DNA of 64,000 nt, from NCBI GenBank assembly GCA_947034895.1, contig OX344763.1:80619093-80683092 (forward strand). Reading direction: 5' to 3'. The notes below the pieces were generated by a model that saw nothing but the letters and a program-made list of their open reading frames with translations, ran no database searches and was not told the DNA's origin. Made by a program: the position numbers and the translations under genes. Of the stretch, positions 49,831 through 60,526 are shown one piece after another (position 1 is the stretch's first letter; each line of letters begins with the position of its first letter). This DNA comes from Rhytidiadelphus loreus (lineage: Eukaryota; Streptophyta; Bryopsida; Hypnales; Hylocomiaceae).

Positions 49831-50559
49831 TGCTTCTTGTTTCTTTCTTCTTGCATCTTAATTCTTTCTTCTTCTTATTTTTTCTTTCTTATTTTTTGTT
49901 CTCTCTTTTTGTTTCTTGTTTCTTTTTGTTGCATCTTAACTCTTTTTTGTTGTTTCTTGTTACCTCTTAGTAGTTGCTCCTTATTGTTTCTTGTGTATCT
50001 TAACTTGTATTTGTTGTTATCTTTTAGTACTTGTTGCCTTTTTTCTTCTTGTTTCTTGCATTACCATTGTTTTTCTTCTTACCCTAAATTTGTATTACAC
50101 ATTATCTATTGTTGTAAACTTTTGAAGATTGAGCTTTGTTGTATGTTCATTAAAAATTAACCTCCTATTTCTTTAATTGTATATGCAAGCAACAAAATTG
50201 GAACAAAGTCGTTGGAGGCTACTTGCATCTCACTTCATATTATTGTAAGAAATATAGTCTCTATTGACTTGTGTAAATAATTCATTGTGATATACATATT
50301 TTGTATTTGTGACTAATAAATTATAAATGTCATTGAAAGGAGTCACATTCTTTCTTATATATTCCCTCTTCAATATAATTGTTTCATGTATATCTTTAAA
50401 ATCATATGTATTTGTTTTTAACTACATGAAAGCTTTTATTCAATTGTTAAATCATTTTAATGTATGATTGCAAATATGCTTAGATATCCTACAACCGTTG
50501 TATGATTTGTTCAATTCATAGTTCAAAATACATATCAATAAAAAAATGACTACTTGGAG

Positions 50560-50900
50560 TCACAAAATGATTATAATAATTTCCAAAAAATGACTAGGTG
50601 CTCTCAATATGACTAAAAAATATGACTGAGAAGAGTCATTTTACAAATTATCAAAAAATATGACTTACTGCAGTCATATTTCACAAAATATGACTAACCA
50701 CAGTCATATTCCACGTCATCAAAAAATATGACTCAACGCAGTCATATTCCACAAAATATGACTGACCACAGTCATATTCCACGTCATCAAAAAATATGAC
50801 TCAACGTTGTCATATTCCACAAAATATGACTGAGCAGTCATATTCCACGTCATCAAAAAATATAACTCAACGCAGTCATATTCCACGTAGGATTTTTTCA
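50560..50900. repeat. Subterminal palindromic array of the CACTA-type element
   Basis: AAAATATGACT and AGTCATATTCCAC alternate, with about 66 bp per double unit joined by CACGTCATC. Each unit can fold on itself through ATATGACT/AGTCATAT. Confidence 0.8.
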
Positions 50901-51474
50901 TTTACCCGGGCAGCTCAAGAAAAAGTCAAAGAAAGTCAAAATATATGCCTTGTTGGCATACTATGGCTAATTATGGGTATTTATACCCTTCAACTTATAT
51001 GACTGCCAATATGACTGATGTCTGAAGCGATTGCTTCTAAACGACTGCTGCAGTCATATTCCGAGTCATCTATAGTGATTTCTGCGCCAGTCATATTTTT
51101 TGATTTTACGACTGACTGCAGTCGTTTTTTGCAGTCATAAAACACTGCTTTTGTTGTAGTACAATAGTCACTTGAAACTCTGCGGGATTGTCAAGGTCGG
51201 TGCCCCTTACATATTTCTTTGTAGCATTCTCCCATTCCCGAGGGTCATTGTGGTTAATATCCTATAGAGACGGACGCATTGTACTACTCCCTTCCCCTAG
51301 ATTAGACATAGCTCTTCCTTCACAAAGTTACCCACAATCAATGAATAAATGGATTCGTGGAAAAAAAAGGCAACAAGTCCACCCCCCAATTACTGCCTTG
51401 GCCCACAAGCTCGCATTCAGCCACTTCAAGGTGGATGAAAGCCGTAGCACAGGACCAAGACTGGCGAATGCGGG

Positions 51475-51800
51475 TGGGACGACCGCTTAAGTACCCGCGG
51501 TCGCCATAGGGGCGCGTGCGGGTGACAGGGCGCGTGCGGGTGTGGGGCAACCGCGGGTACCAAAGCGGTCCTAAAACAATGGACCCGAGGTCACCCCGTA
51601 CACCCTTGGTCGCCCTGGAACTTGGAATTTCCAACTTTTGGGGTGTTGGGGCGACATCACGTAGGCGATATCAGATAGGCGACTTCAGGGTAGGCGACTT
51701 CAGGTGGGGCGACCGTGGGTCCAAAAACGACGGAAAAATTCACAAATTTGTAATTCCCTCTTTTGGAGGGGCTTGGGCAACTTCGGGTCGGCCGACTTCA
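51475..51800. repeat. Type B cluster upstream of P2
   Basis: ACCCGCGGTCGCC, GGGGCAACCGCGGGTACC, AGGCGACTTCAGGGT and GGGGCGACCGTGGGTCC recur over about 325 bp in both orientations. It begins about 170 bp from the P2 start codon, which is read leftwards from 51309. Confidence 0.65.
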
Positions 51801-52370
51801 AGACTATTTTGTGTTGGGCAACTGATGGTATTTTGAAGCCTATAGAATCAAAGAAAAAAAAGAATAAAGATGGGATGGACAAGGAGTGGTGCATCAAAGA
51901 TGATTCCCGATGTGACCAATGGGAAGGTGAAGTAGTGAAAGGGATTCTCACACAAGGGTCAACTTCTTCAAACTGAATTGGAATTTGGGAGGTCTGCGGT
52001 TCGATTCCCAACCAAATGTGCATGATGTACGAGGTTTTGGTTTGGTCTTACGGATTCGGTCAAGGGTCACTTTGAATTGAGAAGTGAAATGACAAACATC
52101 TCACTTCTCATTTCAAAGTGATCCTTAGCCCAATCCGCGAAGTACATCACCTGGCCTATACCGAGGTCTTTACGGGATTTTTTGAAACTTTAAAGTAACT
52201 AATTCGTAATGATATAGAGTATTTTAAAATTCAATTGTACTAAATCTTTATTTAATTAGAATTGTTAGTCATTATGGACAATGACAAATAGGTACTTGTG
52301 AATGAAATTTGATTTCATAAGAGGGGTGTTTGCGTAATCTATTTAGAGTCAAAAGATAAGTTTAACATAA
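51765..52370. repeat. Extra partial unit next to the right arm
   Basis: Sequence from TTTGTGTTGGGCAACTGATG through AATTAGAGTGCATTACTAAT repeats part of the right arm with a period of about 1,412 bp (51806 against 53218). It is clearly more diverged than the two arms are from each other, so this duplication is older. It includes a tRNA-like segment near 51970-52020. Confidence 0.75.
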
Positions 52371-54684
52371 CAATTAGAGTGCATTACTAATTAAGTCCTA
52401 AGTGCCTAAGCCTTTCCCTCTTGTATTTTTCCTACGAAAAAAAAGCATGGACTTATAGTAATTCCCATTGAAGCAATTTTTCTATTTATTTTTGAATCTA
52501 ACTGTATGAATGTTTAAACAACTTGCTTGTTAGTAGGCACATTTATTTTGAGTGCAAAATTGCATAAGAGTTGTAAGATTATAACAAGAGAAATGTACAT
52601 TTTTTACTTCGAGTGTATTATCCCTCTCCACAACAATTTTAAAATTTGCACAAATAAAGTTTTTTGGGATGGGAAGAAAAATGAAGAAGTACAAAGAAAT
52701 TGATTCTATGATTCAAAATGTTGACATCTTGTTCAAGTTACAACAAATTCATAAAAGATCCAAAAATGCGTTGGGCATTTAAGGGTTTAGGTTTGGGTTC
52801 TAGGGTTCTAGTTTGCAAGGCCTTTGTAGGGTTTTCGGTTCATGATTGTAGGGCTTGTGGATATTGAAGCCTTGTTAGGGACCATTTAATAAAATGATCA
52901 TGTGATATAATTGTAAGCTATCTAGAAAATATTCTATGATCTCACCTACCAATACTACAATCTTGGTAAGTGACTCTTTCAAATACTGATGTAGGGGCGA
53001 CCGCGGGTCCAGAGAAGGGGGAAATTGGGGACTTCTTAATTCCCTCTTCTGTGGTGTTGGGGCGATTTCAAGTGGGGCGACTTCGGGTGGGGCGACCGCG
53101 GGTTGAGAGAGGAAGGAAAACTCATGCATTTGTAATTCCCTCTTTTCTAGGACTTAGGCGACTTCAAATGGGGCGACTTCGGGTGGGGCTATGGAGCCGT
53201 GGGTCGACTTCGAGACTATTTTGTGTTGGGCAACTGATGGTATTTTGAAGCCCCATAGAATCAAAGAAAAAAAAGAATAAAGATGGAATCGACAAGGCGT
53301 GGTGCATCAAAGGTGATTCCTGATGTGACCAATGGGAAGGTGAAGTAGTGGAAGGGATTCTCACACAAGGGTTGACTTCTTCGAACTCAAGTGGAGTCTG
53401 GGAGGTCTGCGGTTTGATTCCCAACCAAATGTGCATGATATACGAGGTTCTGGTTTGGTCTTACGGGTTCGGTCAAGGACCACTTCAAGTTCAGAAGTGA
53501 GATGAAAAACATTTAGGTTTTGAACTCGAGTTATCCTTGGCCCAATCCTCGGAGCACGTCACGTGGCCTATACCGAGGTCTTCATGGGATTTTTTGAAAC
53601 TTTAAAGTAACTAATTTGTAATGATATAGAGTATTTTAGAATTCAATTGTGCTAAATCTTTATTTAATTAGAATTGTTCGTCATTATGGACAATGACGAA
53701 TAAGTACTTGCAAATGAAATTTGATTTTACAAGAGGGGTGTTTGCATAATCTATTTAGAGTCAAAAGATAAGTTTAAATTAACAATTAGAGTGCATTACT
53801 AATTAAGCCCTAAGTGCCTAAGCCTTTCCAAGTGTATTTTTTCTATTTGAAAAGAGCATGGACTTATAGTTATTCCCATTGAAGCAAGTTTTATGAAACA
53901 AAAATCTAACCATATGAATAGCTTGTGTATTAGTATGCACGTTTCCTTTGAGTGCAAAATTGGATAAGAGTTGTGAGATGATAACCCAAAAAATTTACAT
54001 TTTCTACTTTGAGTGTATTGCTTATAAAAAAAGGTTGGGATTGGAGGTGAAATGAAGAACTACAAATTATATTGGCACACTAAAATGTTCTCTTCCTAAA
54101 CTTAATATCACTTGAAAAGCTATTAAACTCATTACACGTTGGGAATATTTTTAATTCTTGTGGCCCACAATTTCACTACCACCTATTCATTGATACATAA
54201 ATTATTTTGCTCAGGCAAGGGTGTGCATTGAAGCATTTGACACTCAAGGAAACACTATTGTAAATATTTTTTTAGTTGGGGAGTTTCTCCAAATCAGACA
54301 TCCATTAGATTTCAAAGAGGGTTCCTCTCTCCATTTGTGAGGATGTGAAAGTAAAGATAAGGTAGAAGGCTCTGAAATGGAGCGAGCATTAAAAATGGAC
54401 CCTATAAGTGGCTTTGAAATGGACAAACTGTAGTTCATAAATTGTCCTCCATAATCATTAAATGATTCAAGAACAAAAAATTATCAATTGTAAGAGCCAA
54501 TCCATTCTCTTTACTTTCGTATTTTTCTTTAGAAGTTACAAGTGAATGTTTTACGGAAGACCTAGGGGCATAAGTAGGGACCTATGACACAAGTCCTTTG
54601 GAAATTTATAAGTAATTAAAAAATACTTGAAAAAAATATAAAACCACTAGTGTTAGATTCTTTTTTTTTTTTTTTTTGTCTAAA
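52371..54684 (-). repeat. Long inverted repeat, right arm (2.3 kb)
   Basis: Reverse complement of 44236-46549. It carries the mirrored type B cluster at 52990-53210 and the mirrored tRNA-like segment at 53380-53440 (GGTCTGCGGTTTGATTCCC, B-box-like). The outer edge ends at a run of T residues (54661-54678) followed by another type B motif near 54700. The 5.8-kb centre between the arms contains most of P2 and the CACTA-type element. Confidence 0.95.
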
Positions 54685-56739
54685 AAATCACCCGAAGTCG
54701 CCCAAGTACTGTGAGCCCCAAATTTGTCACTTGGGACTCATAGTTTTCTTTTTTTTAGTTTATTACAAATTAAGGCATAAAATACTATGAAATGCCCAAA
54801 AAAGAGTGTAGAACCAAAATAGGTATGTCACATACCAGTATAGCATTTGGTTGTAAATAGCCTTTTAATCCTAGTTTACCCATGAACCCTACTTGTATAT
54901 AGATTAGAACCCGTAAATAGTGGGAAACAATAGGGCTACCAGGAACTTATCCGAAATAGCCCAAATCCAGTGCATGTGACCGTGATAGGCTTAATTGGTC
55001 CCGGGAGAATTAGGGAAGTCCCCACATAAATCTCCAAAGATAGGTTCTAGTTTCCCCATTCCATCGACGAAATATTAGGAACCCTAATTGTTAGCTTGAA
55101 GGTGTCACTTGTCCAAGACAGGCCACATGGAGGAATCCACGGCCGCCGGATGGTATTCTTGGATCAGGAACATGTCAAGGTATCCACAGCAAAATCCGTT
55201 TGCTAAGATTCCCTCACGTGTAAAAGATTCCTTGACTGTCGATAATTTAAACGAAATCAGTTTTCGCCTCGCCACCGACTGTTTGCCAGATTAGCCCAAG
55301 ACTTGTCACGTGGCTTGAAGGACTCCATGAGAGGTCCCCCAAAAAGTCTCGGTTTTTTTTATCTCTAGAGGATCTTTTTCCGAGCGGTCAACCGCCAAAA
55401 GCCACGACGGGAAATTCATATAAAATGACCAGGTTGCAGTAAATTCTCACTAAAAATTAGATTAGCATCTTTTATGTTAATAACGCGCCCTGACAAATTT
55501 CATGGTGTTTCGATAGTGGGAAGCAACCGAAATCATCAACATTCCTCCAATTATTAATAATAGCAAGATCTTTGCGGGGTTGACCGGCGTCCTGGGAGCG
55601 TATGAAGAGGGAACGAAGACATCAAGGAGTCTTTTCTTACTCCCTAGAGCCTCCCCAACAACCCTAGCTAGTTACCCAGGCCAAAAGAGGTAAACTCCAA
55701 AAGTTAGGTTTTTACCCTTTTAATTGGCTCTAGTTGGCGCTAGTTTCCGATGGGTTTTTCGCAACAAAAATAGGAGGTAGGTGATCCTTTAGACTAAAAA
55801 TGGCCTTCTGAAGCCATTGGCACAATCCGTTTGCAATTCGGAGTTAAACTCCAAAAGTTAGAAGTTAGGACCAGCGTAAAACCCAAAATTAGGTGAAAAT
55901 CTCAAGAGATAAGGATGAAAATCCAGATGGATGAGATTACTAGTCGAGGGTGAGGGTTGGGCCCTTGGAAACCTATAAAAGGGGGCCCTTCTCCCTCCCA
56001 AAACACCCCCAATACTTGTTTTGGGTTCGTGGGTCCGACCTCTTTTTATGTTTTGGTGTTTGCCAAAACTCCCTACGGTGTTTTTGGAGCACTTTGCTCC
56101 TTTTTGTTGTTTCAATTTTAGTGTTGAAGGTCCGTGGGGGGTCCTTCCTTCTTGCCTTTGTAACTCTTGCATGTTCTTTGAGGCCTTACTTCTATCCACG
56201 TGTCTCCAACCGTCCTTCTTATGTGTCTCGCACTAACCCTAGAGCCACCCTCCACCGTACCTTGGTGATGCCGCTTTGGGGGGCTTCTAGTTTTATGTCT
56301 TCCATATGATACTAACCTTTTATTTGCTAACCACGTGTTCTCTACACTTCCGTTACTAACCAAGTCTCTTATTTTTCATTTAACCAAGTCTTTCCGTTTG
56401 TGTTTGGAAAAGAGTGGAGTAGTTCCCCTTGGGGCAACCAAACCCCACCTTTCCTTGTCCAAGTTTAATCCTAAATTATGTATTAAAAATTCACCAAATG
56501 GCGGAGCTTTGAACCTCTAGGGGACGGTAGTCCTAAATTTGGTGTTAAAATCAAATTGACGGCGAAGCCTTGCACTTTCCCCTTGGTTAGTTCCAAAGTT
56601 TAGTTTCCAAAACATTTGGGAATTATTCAAAATTTAGCGTCCAAAACGGTCACTCAAGTTTAGGGGAGTTTAGCCATCGTCAAAGTTTAATTGATAGCCG
56701 TTGTTTTCTTTGCTAAATCCAAACCAAAAGGTTGAGTTT
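54685..56739. other. Non-coding, possibly part of an LTR
   Basis: No convincing gene. A TATA box at 55974 (TATAAAAGG) precedes a C-rich leader (CCTTCTCCCTCCC), as in LTR promoters. Open frames here have no recognisable domain. TG...CA ends and target duplications were searched for by eye and not found. Confidence 0.35.
55974..55982 (+). promoter_or_regulatory. TATA box in non-coding region
   Basis: TATAAAAGGGGGCCC followed by a pyrimidine-rich stretch is a good plant or retroelement core promoter match. No gene can be assigned downstream. Confidence 0.4.
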
Positions 56740-57220
56740 TCGATCGCGGGGTTGGGTCTCAGTCATGGGCAGAGCCCAGCTGCTGGGTTGGGGTCTCAGT
56801 CACGGGGTTGGGTCTGCAGTTTCGAGGTCGGGGCCTCTAGTGGAAGGGTTGGGGTTTCAACTGCCGGGGGTGGGGTCTCAGTCACGGAGTTGGGGTCTGC
56901 AGTTCACAGGGTCGGGATATCAGCTGTTGGGATCAGGGTCCAATTGCCGGGGTTGGGGTCTCTTGTCGCGAGTCAAGATCCAGTTGCCGGGGTCGGGGCC
57001 TCCAGTCACGGGGTCGGGGTATTAGCTACCGTGGTTGGGGTCTGCAGTCACAAGGTCGGGGTCCAGTTGCCGAGGTTGGGGTCTCCAATTCGCGGGGTTG
57101 GGATTTCAGCTGCCAAGGAGGGGTCCAACGCTGGGGTTGGGGTCTGCAGTTCACGGGGTCGAGGTCCAGCGCCGGGATTAGGGTCTCCAGTTGTGAGATT
57201 GGGGTCCAGCTCGCCAAGCT
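56740..57220 (+). repeat. G-rich minisatellite
   Basis: Units of about 28-31 bp built on GGGGTCGGGGTC, CAGTCACGGGGTTGGG and GGGGTCCAGTTGCCG recur some fifteen times. The long Gly/Val/Ser-rich open frame across it has no domain and is a by-product. The closely spaced G runs could form G-quadruplexes. Confidence 0.75.
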
Positions 57221-58496
57221 AGGCAGCCCTAAAGTAAAAAAATAGAGTGGACTAGAGGGTAGAGGAAAACTAAGGAAGAGATAGGAAAAACAAGGGAGGG
57301 GACGTAAGATAGAAAGAATAATACGAAAGCTCGCCTATGAGCATAGAGTAACTAAGAAGCTAGTCAAGACCAAGAAGCCGCGCCCAACGCCATAGCAACG
57401 CCACTACTTCCTACATCACAACCACAAGCAATCACCTTCAAATGGAAGAAGGAAGGAGGGGATGAAGGCTTAGATAGGAGGGAAGGACCATAGTAGAGAT
57501 AAGGGGGGAATCCCTTCCACCATTAGAATAAACTTACTCGCACGGTATTTTCTTCCGGGTGTAAGTGGTAGTTAACCGGCACTTTGACTTTCTAAAACAA
57601 GTGAAGGACGATCCAACCAACCCCCTTAATGGGGCACGTGGATTGAGGAGAAGGAAGGAAGGAAGGTAAAAGAAATCCTTTCGAGAAAGAAGGCTTATCT
57701 TTCGGCCACAAGGATCGAGACCCACTCTCGCTAACTTGGGGGGGGGTGCACCTTCACCGCTCACCATGGAAGAAGGGGGGAATTTAACAAGCTTGGGCAT
57801 GGACTTCCACACCGGAGTAAACTCCTAACTATCCCCCAACATTCCAACCGGTAGGGGCCAAGGCCGTAGGTAGGCCGAGAGCTAGATGTCACTAGGTCCA
57901 AGTCGGATCAGATTTGGGTGAATAGGCTTAGAGTAGACCCCGAGAGGATTCCAAAAACATAAGACACGTAAAAATCGGAGTTAAAACGGCCAAGATATTG
58001 GTGGATGAAGTTTCAAGCCTCAAACGGATGAAACTTGGGGGGCGCTCGTCCAACCAAGTCCAACCATAGGATTTAGTTAGAACCTTTAGAGTCAAGTCCG
58101 TAGGTCAAATTTCGCCTCCAATTGGAATTAGAAGCCTATAGAAAACCATGGATGAAGTTTAATAGTCAAGCGGCCAATACTTCATCCGCCCACAGCGGGC
58201 TACCAGAGAGTCCAAATTGAGCAAGTCTTAGGTTTTTAGAAATGGCATGAGATAATCTGCTACCTTAGAACGATAGAGTAAACTTTAGAAATAGAAAACA
58301 CAGAAACATAACATAGCAGGAAAGTCATGTTAAAAGTCATTTAGAACCATGATTAGAGAGTCACGACTAGGGACTTAGCAAAAAAGATTCATTGCTTGGA
58401 AGGCACAATGGATTGACGCTTAGACACCCATTAGAGTAGAAAACTACCATAGAATTGGAACTTGGTTGTGTTCGCCGATTTATCAAGTGTGGGTGA
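57221..58496. other. Non-coding, nothing recognised
   Basis: Purine-rich and moderately GC-rich stretches, with no gene, element end or tandem array that I can support. Confidence 0.4.
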
Positions 58497-58700
58497 ATAA
58501 GCGCCCACAGGTACCCACACCCGAAGTTGCCCATGTACCCGCACCTGAAGTCGCCCAGGTACCTTAGCCGAAGTCACCCTGTAGACCGATGGTTGCCTGG
58601 GTACCCGCACCTGCAGTCGCCCGTGTGCGGTCGGGGGGACCTAAAATCGCCCTAATTCTACGACCCGCACTCGCCCTTATGCGACCGCTAGTCCCTATAC
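58497..58700. repeat. Type B cluster upstream of K4
   Basis: ACCCGCACCTGAAGTCGCCC, ACCCACACCCGAAGTTGCCC and TACCCGCACCTGCAGTCGCC recur about every 25-30 bp (the motif in reverse). It ends about 330 bp before the K4 start codon. Confidence 0.7.
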
Positions 58701-59032
58701 AAATGGGGTGGGGTGGACTTGCAGTCGTCATTCCCCCTGCTTCTGTGCAAAGGCTATCATCCATCTTCAAGTGGCTGGTTGCATGTGCGTGAAGCAAGGA
58801 TTGGAGAATGAAGGGATTCCATTCTTGTCATTCCATGCATGTCTAAACCGCGGTGTTTCGTAAACCTGAAAATATCCGCTACGATCTTTTAACCTTGAAC
58901 ATCTACTTTTGCTTCTATATTTGTAAATGTAACACACGTATGATTACTAGTTTCACTTAGTTAGAGTAAGTATTTTGGCATCAAGACTTTTATATAGTAT
59001 ATATTGATTAGTTATACATATGTTGTTAAAAC

Positions 59033-60526
59033 ATGGAGCGTACGACCTTGCCATCTCCTCCTACCATACCTACTCCATTGACTCCACAAGAAAAAAGGGC
59101 GATGAAGGACAAGGGTCGAAAACGGTCAGGCAAGAAGCACAAGAAGCGCGTGGCCATATTACTTCATCCTAAGATTAAGGCTTTTAAGGGTTGGAGGCAT
59201 GAATCAGAGCCTTGGAGTTACCGGATTGTTGCAAAGTATGTGGACTGGTGCCACATCAGCAAGTTATTTCCGTTGTGTCGTCACCCTTTGCACGTGCAAA
59301 ATTAGAAGGTTAACCTTGCGTATGCTACGGACACAAGGTTCATGCGTAGATGCTGTGAAGTATGGACTCTTCTATATTTGGAGACTAAAGTGTACAGAAA
59401 TGATAATTTCAGTTTCTTTCTTGTACGAATGGTGTATACCGAAGTTGTTTTGAAGAAGGTAGTGGATTGGACAACACTCTTAGAAATGCCTATCGCGGTC
59501 CGTCCGGACAAAAAAGAGTAGGAGGAAGCCTCTAGCTTGTAGGCAAAGGATCCTCTTGATATAAGCAAGATGATGACACCGATTAAGCATGGAGCATTAT
59601 TTGTTGCTGATGAAGAAGTAGTTTGGTCTTCCACTTCTTCCTTAGACGAACACACCCATGAGTACAACGGATATTCCTTCTCTAGCGATGATGAAGATGT
59701 TTTCGTTACCGAGTCGAGGAAGTCTTTGGATGTGGGCCTTCACAAGAAGAAAGAACGTGAAAAAGAACCCATTACCTCAAACCCCCATGAAAAAGTCTTG
59801 GAAAAGGTTGACCCCATAGAAGTGGAGGATTTTTCCACAGAGGAGTGTGCGATGCTAGAAGGTGATAGTGATTCATCAGACAATGAGGAGACCTTGATTG
59901 CCAAAATCGAGAGTGCACGTTTATCGTTGAGTACAAAGAGTGAGGAATTGAAGAATTTGAAGGAATATAAAGTGTCTTCTTCCACTGAAGCTTATTTGAA
60001 GCAACAATTGAGGTCTTTCAACGAAATACTCAAAGAGAGAGATGACAATTTTGTTGCTTTCAAGAAGAATGGAGACCAGTATTTAGCTAAGCAAAGCACC
60101 GGGAAATTGTTGCAAGCTGACCATTGTTTACTCTGGGAATCAAAATTGGAAACCCTACAACGTAGACGTAGGAAAGCAAAGAATGAGCGGCGAGCACTAC
60201 GTGTGCAAATTACTGAAGAGGAAAAGAAATATTACAATGCGGCCCAAAAACAGGTCAAGGAGGTGGAGGTTTTGGCAATGGCCTCGACATATGGTAATCT
60301 TTCAGAGGAGTTAGAAATGCTTCGAAATTTGGTGAAGTTCCATGAGACCAAAGTACAAGTGCTGAAAGACGAGTTTGTGGATATGAGAGCCGAAAGCGAG
60401 TATTATACGCAATGGATGAAGTGGAGTAAGGATACAATGGGAAAGACAAGTGAAGAATACGAGAAAGTGGGTCCTCCTCCTAATATGAGTGACTTCCTAA
60501 ACCAAAAAGAGGTTTCTAGAAAGTAG
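59033..60526 (+). pseudogene. K4: K-domain and coiled-coil gene
   Basis: One frame runs from ATG 59033 to TAG 60524. It has three internal stops (59303, 59519, 59540), all TAG, and no frameshift. A basic N-terminus (GRKRSGKKHKKR) precedes the K domain: AILLHPKIKAFKGW, AKYVDWCHISKLFPLCRH, MVYTEVVLKKVVDW. After the domain come an acidic segment (SSDDEDVF), a Lys/Glu-rich linker and a probable coiled coil of about 220 residues (59890-60470) with a basic patch RRRRKAKNERR. The order of parts matches K3. I do not recognise the family. The intact frame and single type of stop suggest recent inactivation or a non-standard reading. A type B cluster lies upstream. Confidence 0.6.

Larger units (their letters stand above)
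49037..51161. mobile_element. CACTA-type non-autonomous element (2,125 bp)
   Basis: The left end CAATACAACAACGGCAGTG and the inverted right end TACTACAACAAAAGCAGTG are both one base from a CACTACAAC terminus. Both continue into TTTTATGACTGCAAAA. A 3-bp direct repeat CAA flanks it (49034-49036, 51162-51164). The subterminal zones are packed with TGACTGCAGTCATA-like palindromes, as expected for transposase-binding repeats of CACTA elements. The interior is low-complexity pyrimidine-rich sequence with no transposase. It interrupts P2, and its clean removal restores that frame. Confidence 0.8.
47586..51309 (-). pseudogene. P2: protein-kinase-like gene split by a CACTA-type element
   Basis: This is a paralogue of P1 with better kinase motifs: glycine loop QQGGYGKVRKV, lysine in HFAGKVSK, catalytic loop HNDLSPNN, DWE for DFG, WVAPEL for APE, SDLFSIG, and RLTCSEVV near the end. 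The frame starts at MSNLGEGSS (51309), is split by the element at 49037-51161, and resumes to TAG 47586. In-frame stops are TAG 51262, TGA 48921, TAG 48246 (a Trp in P1), TGA 48117 and TAG 47637. The HRD arginine is Asn. Removing the element plus one CAA joins the N-terminus in frame. A basic Ser/Lys stretch precedes the helical part. A type B cluster lies about 170 bp upstream. Confidence 0.65.

Noticed and set aside
49679..50160. Leu/Phe/Ser-rich open frames resembling membrane proteins
   Set aside because: The DNA is a degrading pyrimidine-rich tandem repeat inside the CACTA-type element, which yields hydrophobic translations in several frames.
50560..50900. CRISPR-like array
   Set aside because: The repeats are palindromic and the spacers are themselves the same repeat. 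They lie inside a plant transposon with CACTA-type ends.
55109..55294. 61-codon open frame
   Set aside because: Short, without a recognisable motif, in DNA that looks like an LTR or other non-coding repeat.
56701..57222. 173-codon Gly/Val/Ser-rich open frame
   Set aside because: It is produced by the G-rich minisatellite. The repeat unit is not a multiple of three and no protein repeat is kept.
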